Below are positions 61,588 to 64,000 of a stretch of 64,000 nucleotides of DNA, piece after piece. The stretch is taken from positions 16,568 through 80,567 of the forward strand of contig QUMM01000010.1 in the NCBI GenBank assembly GCA_003435055.1, given 5' to 3'. The first letter of the stretch is position 1. Every line of letters begins with the position of its first letter. A model generated the notes under the pieces. That model searched no databases and was not told where the DNA came from. It saw nothing but the letters and a program-made list of their open reading frames with translations. The translations under genes and the position numbers were made by a program. Origin of the DNA: Lachnospiraceae bacterium OF09-6. GTDB taxonomy: Bacteria; Bacillota; Clostridia; Lachnospirales; Lachnospiraceae.

Positions 61588-61632
61588 TTCAGGAGACAGA
61601 GAAGAAATAAGAATCTCTGTCTCCTGATTTAT
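61588..61632 (+). terminator. Terminator of the ketose operon
   Basis: CAGGAGACAGAGA and TCTCTGTCTCCTG form a 13-bp stem around an 11-base loop, followed by ATTTAT. Confidence 0.85.
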
Positions 61633-61829
61633 GTTTGGAAAGTTTCAGAATTTAGAATGTAAATGATATGAAATGAAAAAAATAATAGATACCATTTGGA
61701 CAAGTATATGTTACAATTAATAAACAGGAGGACACAAAAATAACTTACAGAAGATAAAATATAAAGACACATAAGAGAACCTTTCTGGTCTATGAGATGG
61801 AAAGCAAAATTAACAGAAAGGAGATTCTT

Positions 61830-62589
61830 ATGACAAACGTAGCAAAACACGAAGATGCAGTGATGAAAATGGGGTTTGATTATTTTCGAGATACAATATT
61901 GAGAACCTTAAATATCAACTATGAATTTGTTGATGGTACACCAACAGAAGTAGTAGAAATTCATATAGATAATTTGTATATGGATTATAATTTTCTGACG
62001 ACTGAAGACCGTATTGTACATATTGAGTTTCAGACAACAAATGATCATATCATAGATGACCTACTGAGATTTCGGGTATATGAAGCTTTATTGGCGCGAA
62101 AAGAGAAAAAGAAAGTTATCACTTATGTTATCTTTTCGGGAGAAATTGAAAATGCAAAAACTGAGTTGGATTGTGGAATTAATACATACAGGGTGAATCC
62201 AATATATCTAACAGGACTTGATGCAGATGAAATTTTCCGAACGGTAAAAGTTAAGCTGGAAGCAGGAGAAAGGTTAAGTGAAGAAGATTTTGCAAACCTG
62301 ACACTTACGCCATTGATGAAGAGTAAGATGAGCAGAAAAGATGTAATCAAAAAAGCAATAATTTTTAAGTGCTGGTGAATTAGAAGAAGTGAAGGAGGCG
62401 TTATCCATGACGAGATTAGGACAGATGCTGTATGATGATGGATTGAAGAAAGGGCGTGAAGAGGAAGCTCAGCGAATTTCAACACTGACATCCAGGCTTT
62501 TGAAAGAACACAGGCTGGAAGATCTTCAGAGATCTACGGAAGATGATGAATTCAGAGAGAAACTTATGAAAGAATTTGGTATAGAATAG
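61830..62589 (+). CDS. Second Rpn-family nuclease/transposase-like protein, frame disrupted
   Basis: The body has the Rpn/YhgA-like nuclease core with VVEIHIDNLYMDYNFLTTED and VHIEFQTTND (Glu-x-Gln catalytic pair), followed by FRVYEALLARKEKKKVITYVI (in parts). AAAGGAG precedes the ATG at 61830. The frame ends at 62378, but the C-terminal part (SAGELEEVKEALSMTRLG... DGLKKGREEEAQRI) continues in another frame to 62589. The junction is at the TTTTT of 62362-62366: one T too many (or two too few) explains it, giving 252 residues. It is only a distant relative of the copy at 30.4 kb, so the two are separate acquisitions. Confidence 0.75.
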
Positions 62590-62601
62590 TGGAATAAAAA
62601 A

Positions 62602-62632
62602 GTCAGGGGGCTGTTTTCGGACAGCCCCTGAT
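62602..62632 (+). terminator. Terminator-like hairpin after the second Rpn gene
   Basis: TCAGGGG...CTGT pairs with ACAG...CCCCTGA around TTTCGG. The T run is weak. Confidence 0.6.
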
Positions 62633-62634
62633 GC

Positions 62635-62748
62635 TTAGTTTCCCGCTTCGGCTTCCGTCTCTGAGCCAAGCTTGCCGGCAAGGAAGATACTAGTCGGCCC
62701 ATCGGCTCCGCCAATGATGGCTGTGGAGGCCGTATCATCGGCAGAAAT
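62635..62748 (-). pseudogene. Fossil fragment carrying the GGADGPTSIFLAGKL motif
   Basis: On the minus strand a 37-codon open stretch without start codon encodes DDTASTAIIGGADGPTSIF and continues LAGKLGSETEAEAGN to a TAA. The GGADGPTSIF motif is characteristic of sodium-pumping decarboxylase beta subunits and of small clostridial secreted proteins with that tail. A stop lies directly upstream. It is the end of a lost gene. Confidence 0.6.
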
Positions 62749-62786
62749 TTATAATAAAATATTTCCCAGTTTTTACTAAAAACCTA

Positions 62787-62817
62787 TTGACATAGTAGGA
62801 ATATAATGATACTATGA
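62787..62817 (+). promoter_or_regulatory. cysK promoter with inverted repeat over the -10
   Basis: TTGACA (62787-62792), 17 bases, TACTAT (62810-62815). CATAGTA (62791-62797) and TACTATG (62810-62816) are perfect inverted repeats, and both overlap promoter elements. This is a typical repressor site. A cysteine or Fe-S responsive Rrf2-type regulator is a reasonable guess. Confidence 0.65.
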
Positions 62818-62889
62818 TGCCAAGTTAAGAAACCGAGTAAAACAGGAAGTGAAAAATACCTGGACAAAATAGAAAGCGAGGAGAATGAC

Positions 62890-63822
62890 ATGGCAAACAT
62901 TTACAAAGGAACACTGGATCTCATCGGTAATACACCTCTGGTAGAGGTTACCAATATTGAAAAAGAACTGGGACTGGAAGCAACTGTTCTGGTAAAACTG
63001 GAATATCTGAATCCGGCAGGAAGCGTAAAGGACAGAATCGCAAAGGCGATGATCGAGGACGCAGAGAGTAAAGGCTTCTTAAAAGAAGGTTCTGTGATCA
63101 TCGAACCGACCTCTGGTAATACCGGAATTGGTCTTGCATCCATTGCGGCAGCAAAAGGATACCGCATCATTTTGACGATGCCGGAGACCATGAGCGTTGA
63201 GAGAAGAAACATCCTGAAAGCATATGGTGCAGAGATTGTTCTGACAGAAGGTGCAAAGGGTATGAAGGGTGCCATTGCCAGGGCAGATGAACTGGCAAAA
63301 GAGATCCCGAACAGCTTCATCCCGGGACAGTTTGTGAACCCGGCGAACCCGGCGGTACATAAAGCAACCACAGGTCCGGAGATCTGGAGAGATACAGATG
63401 GAAAAGTAGATATCTTCATCGCAGGTGTAGGTACAGGCGGAACCGTAACAGGAACCGGTGAATATCTGAAAGAACAGAATCCAAATGTGAAAGTCGTAGC
63501 ACTGGAGCCGGCCACTTCTCCTGTATTATCAGAAGGCAAAGCAGGCGCGCATAAGATTCAGGGTATCGGAGCAGGATTCGTACCGGATGTATTGAACACC
63601 AGGGTATACGATGAAGTCTTCAAGGCAGAAAATGAGGACGCATTTGCAACAGCCAAGCTGCTGGCACACAAAGAAGGAATCCTGGTGGGTATTTCCTCCG
63701 GTGCTTCCCTTTATGCAGCCATCCAGTATGCAAAGAAACCGGAAAACAAAGGAAAAGTGATCGTAGCACTGCTTCCGGACAGCGGAGACAGATACTACTC
63801 CACACCACTGTTTACAGAGTAA
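62890..63822 (+). CDS. cysK: Cysteine synthase A (O-acetylserine sulfhydrylase)
   Basis: This PLP enzyme makes cysteine from O-acetylserine and sulfide. [10 protein letters not shown] (residues 12-21), the PLP lysine in [12 protein letters not shown] (Lys about 45), [12 protein letters not shown] (about 74), the phosphate loop [12 protein letters not shown] (about 178) and SSGAS (about 272) are all present. The length of 310 residues is standard. A GAGGAG site precedes the ATG. No cysE is adjacent. Its promoter carries an inverted repeat related to those before the TRAP operon and the SGNH gene. A strong terminator follows. Confidence 0.95.
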   Translation: MANIYKGTLDLIGNTPLVEVTNIEKELGLEATVLVKLEYLNPAGSVKDRIAKAMIEDAESKGFLKEGSVIIEPTSGNTGIGLASIAAAKGYRIILTMPETMSVERRNILKAYGAEIVLTEGAKGMKGAIARADELAKEIPNSFIPGQFVNPANPAVHKATTGPEIWRDTDGKVDIFIAGVGTGGTVTGTGEYLKEQNPNVKVVALEPATSPVLSEGKAGAHKIQGIGAGFVPDVLNTRVYDEVFKAENEDAFATAKLLAHKEGILVGISSGASLYAAIQYAKKPENKGKVIVALLPDSGDRYYSTPLFTE

Positions 63823-63846
63823 TATGATATAGAACAGCCCTTAAAG

Positions 63847-63891
63847 ACCCTGACTCACATCAGTAAAAAGATGTGAGTCAGGGTTTTTTAC
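63847..63891 (+). terminator. Terminator after cysK
   Basis: ACCCTGACTCACATC and GATGTGAGTCAGGGT form a perfect 15-bp stem, followed by TTTTTT. Confidence 0.92.
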
Positions 63892-63910
63892 ATTTATGGG
63901 CTTTAGCCTG

Positions 63911-63983
63911 TTGAGTGAGATGGAGTTTTTCGCTGTTCCGAAAAATGGAATTTCACTCAACATTTAACCACCCGCTATGCGGG
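63911..63983. repeat. Intergenic hairpin-rich sequence at the window end
   Basis: TTGAGTGA (63912) and TCACTCAA pair around a 34-base insert. Directly after, CACCCGC-TAT-GCGGGTG forms a perfect hairpin. No gene is seen in the last 178 bases. This looks like a dispersed intergenic repeat but cannot be tested here. Confidence 0.4.
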
Positions 63984-64000
63984 TGCGCGTCGATTGTTAT

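Overview
The window looks like chromosomal DNA of a gut-type Lachnospiraceae bacterium (Clostridia; Blautia or Ruminococcus-like is my guess, not proven). Reasons: strong AGGAGG ribosome sites, moderate G+C, a SipW-type signal peptidase, Glu/Ser/Thr-rich secreted proteins, PadR-DUF1700-DUF4097 and Rpn-family nuclease genes, and the absence of outer-membrane genes. There is no rRNA, CRISPR array, phage or recognisable insertion sequence. One tRNA (Trp) is present.

Sequence quality matters when reading this annotation. At least ten well-conserved genes (purD, clpC, kdgK, an FKBP lipoprotein, a PucR regulator, a UroD-like methyltransferase, an HD-GYP/GGDEF protein, PadR, DctQ and a small membrane protein) are each broken by exactly one missing base. 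In most of them the break lies in a short homopolymer, and restoring one base rebuilds a normal-length protein. I read these as assembly indels and annotate the full spans as single genes.

Layout. 1-3.4 kb: end of an unknown gene, two EmrE-like membrane proteins, a 23S rRNA uridine methyltransferase, a signal peptidase and a small membrane protein. 3.5-6.8 kb: two secreted proteins with Ser/Glu/Thr linkers (a deacetylase and an FKBP foldase lipoprotein). 6.9-8.6 kb: pyrF-pyrE. 8.6-11.6 kb: small membrane proteins, VanZ-like, M29 aminopeptidase. 11.6-15.1 kb: purE-purM-purN-purD. 15.2-20.8 kb: a cadherin-like surface protein, then a GntR repressor-clpC-radA. 20.8-29.5 kb: a catabolic region with a flavin/FeS enoate-type reductase, LysR and PucR regulators facing a GPH-family transporter, a UroD-type methyltransferase and a YjiH-family membrane protein. 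29.5-32.8 kb: an inverted-repeat element, tRNA-Trp, tandem repeats, an Rpn nuclease gene starting at ACG, and broken HipA-like genes. 32.7-34.8 kb: LysR and a ferredoxin-fused siroheme reductase. 34.9-39 kb: an exported phosphatase/nuclease-fold protein and a c-di-GMP signalling protein. 39-41.9 kb: mgtE with a complex leader, and kdgK. 42-43.9 kb: PadR-DUF1700-DUF4097 on the minus strand. 44.1-51.2 kb: one operon combining a TRAP transporter, a two-subunit TPP dehydrogenase E1 without E2/E3, a MtaA-like methyltransferase and an aminotransferase. 51.3-52.6 kb: an SGNH hydrolase and a dead PucR gene. 52.6-61.6 kb: an RpiR-controlled ketose operon (als-like ABC transporter, AraB-type kinase, AraD, two SIS isomerases, an RPE-family epimerase). 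61.8-64 kb: a second Rpn gene, a fossil fragment, and cysK.

The least explained parts are the TRAP/E1/methyltransferase/aminotransferase operon (44.1-51.2 kb) and the reductase/methyltransferase region (20.8-29.5 kb). The two carry different UroD-family, probably corrinoid-linked, methyltransferases. Imperfect TACTA-NNN-TAGTA-like sites precede the TRAP operon and the SGNH hydrolase gene, and a related inverted repeat covers the cysK promoter. This suggests a common repressor, but it is inference only.
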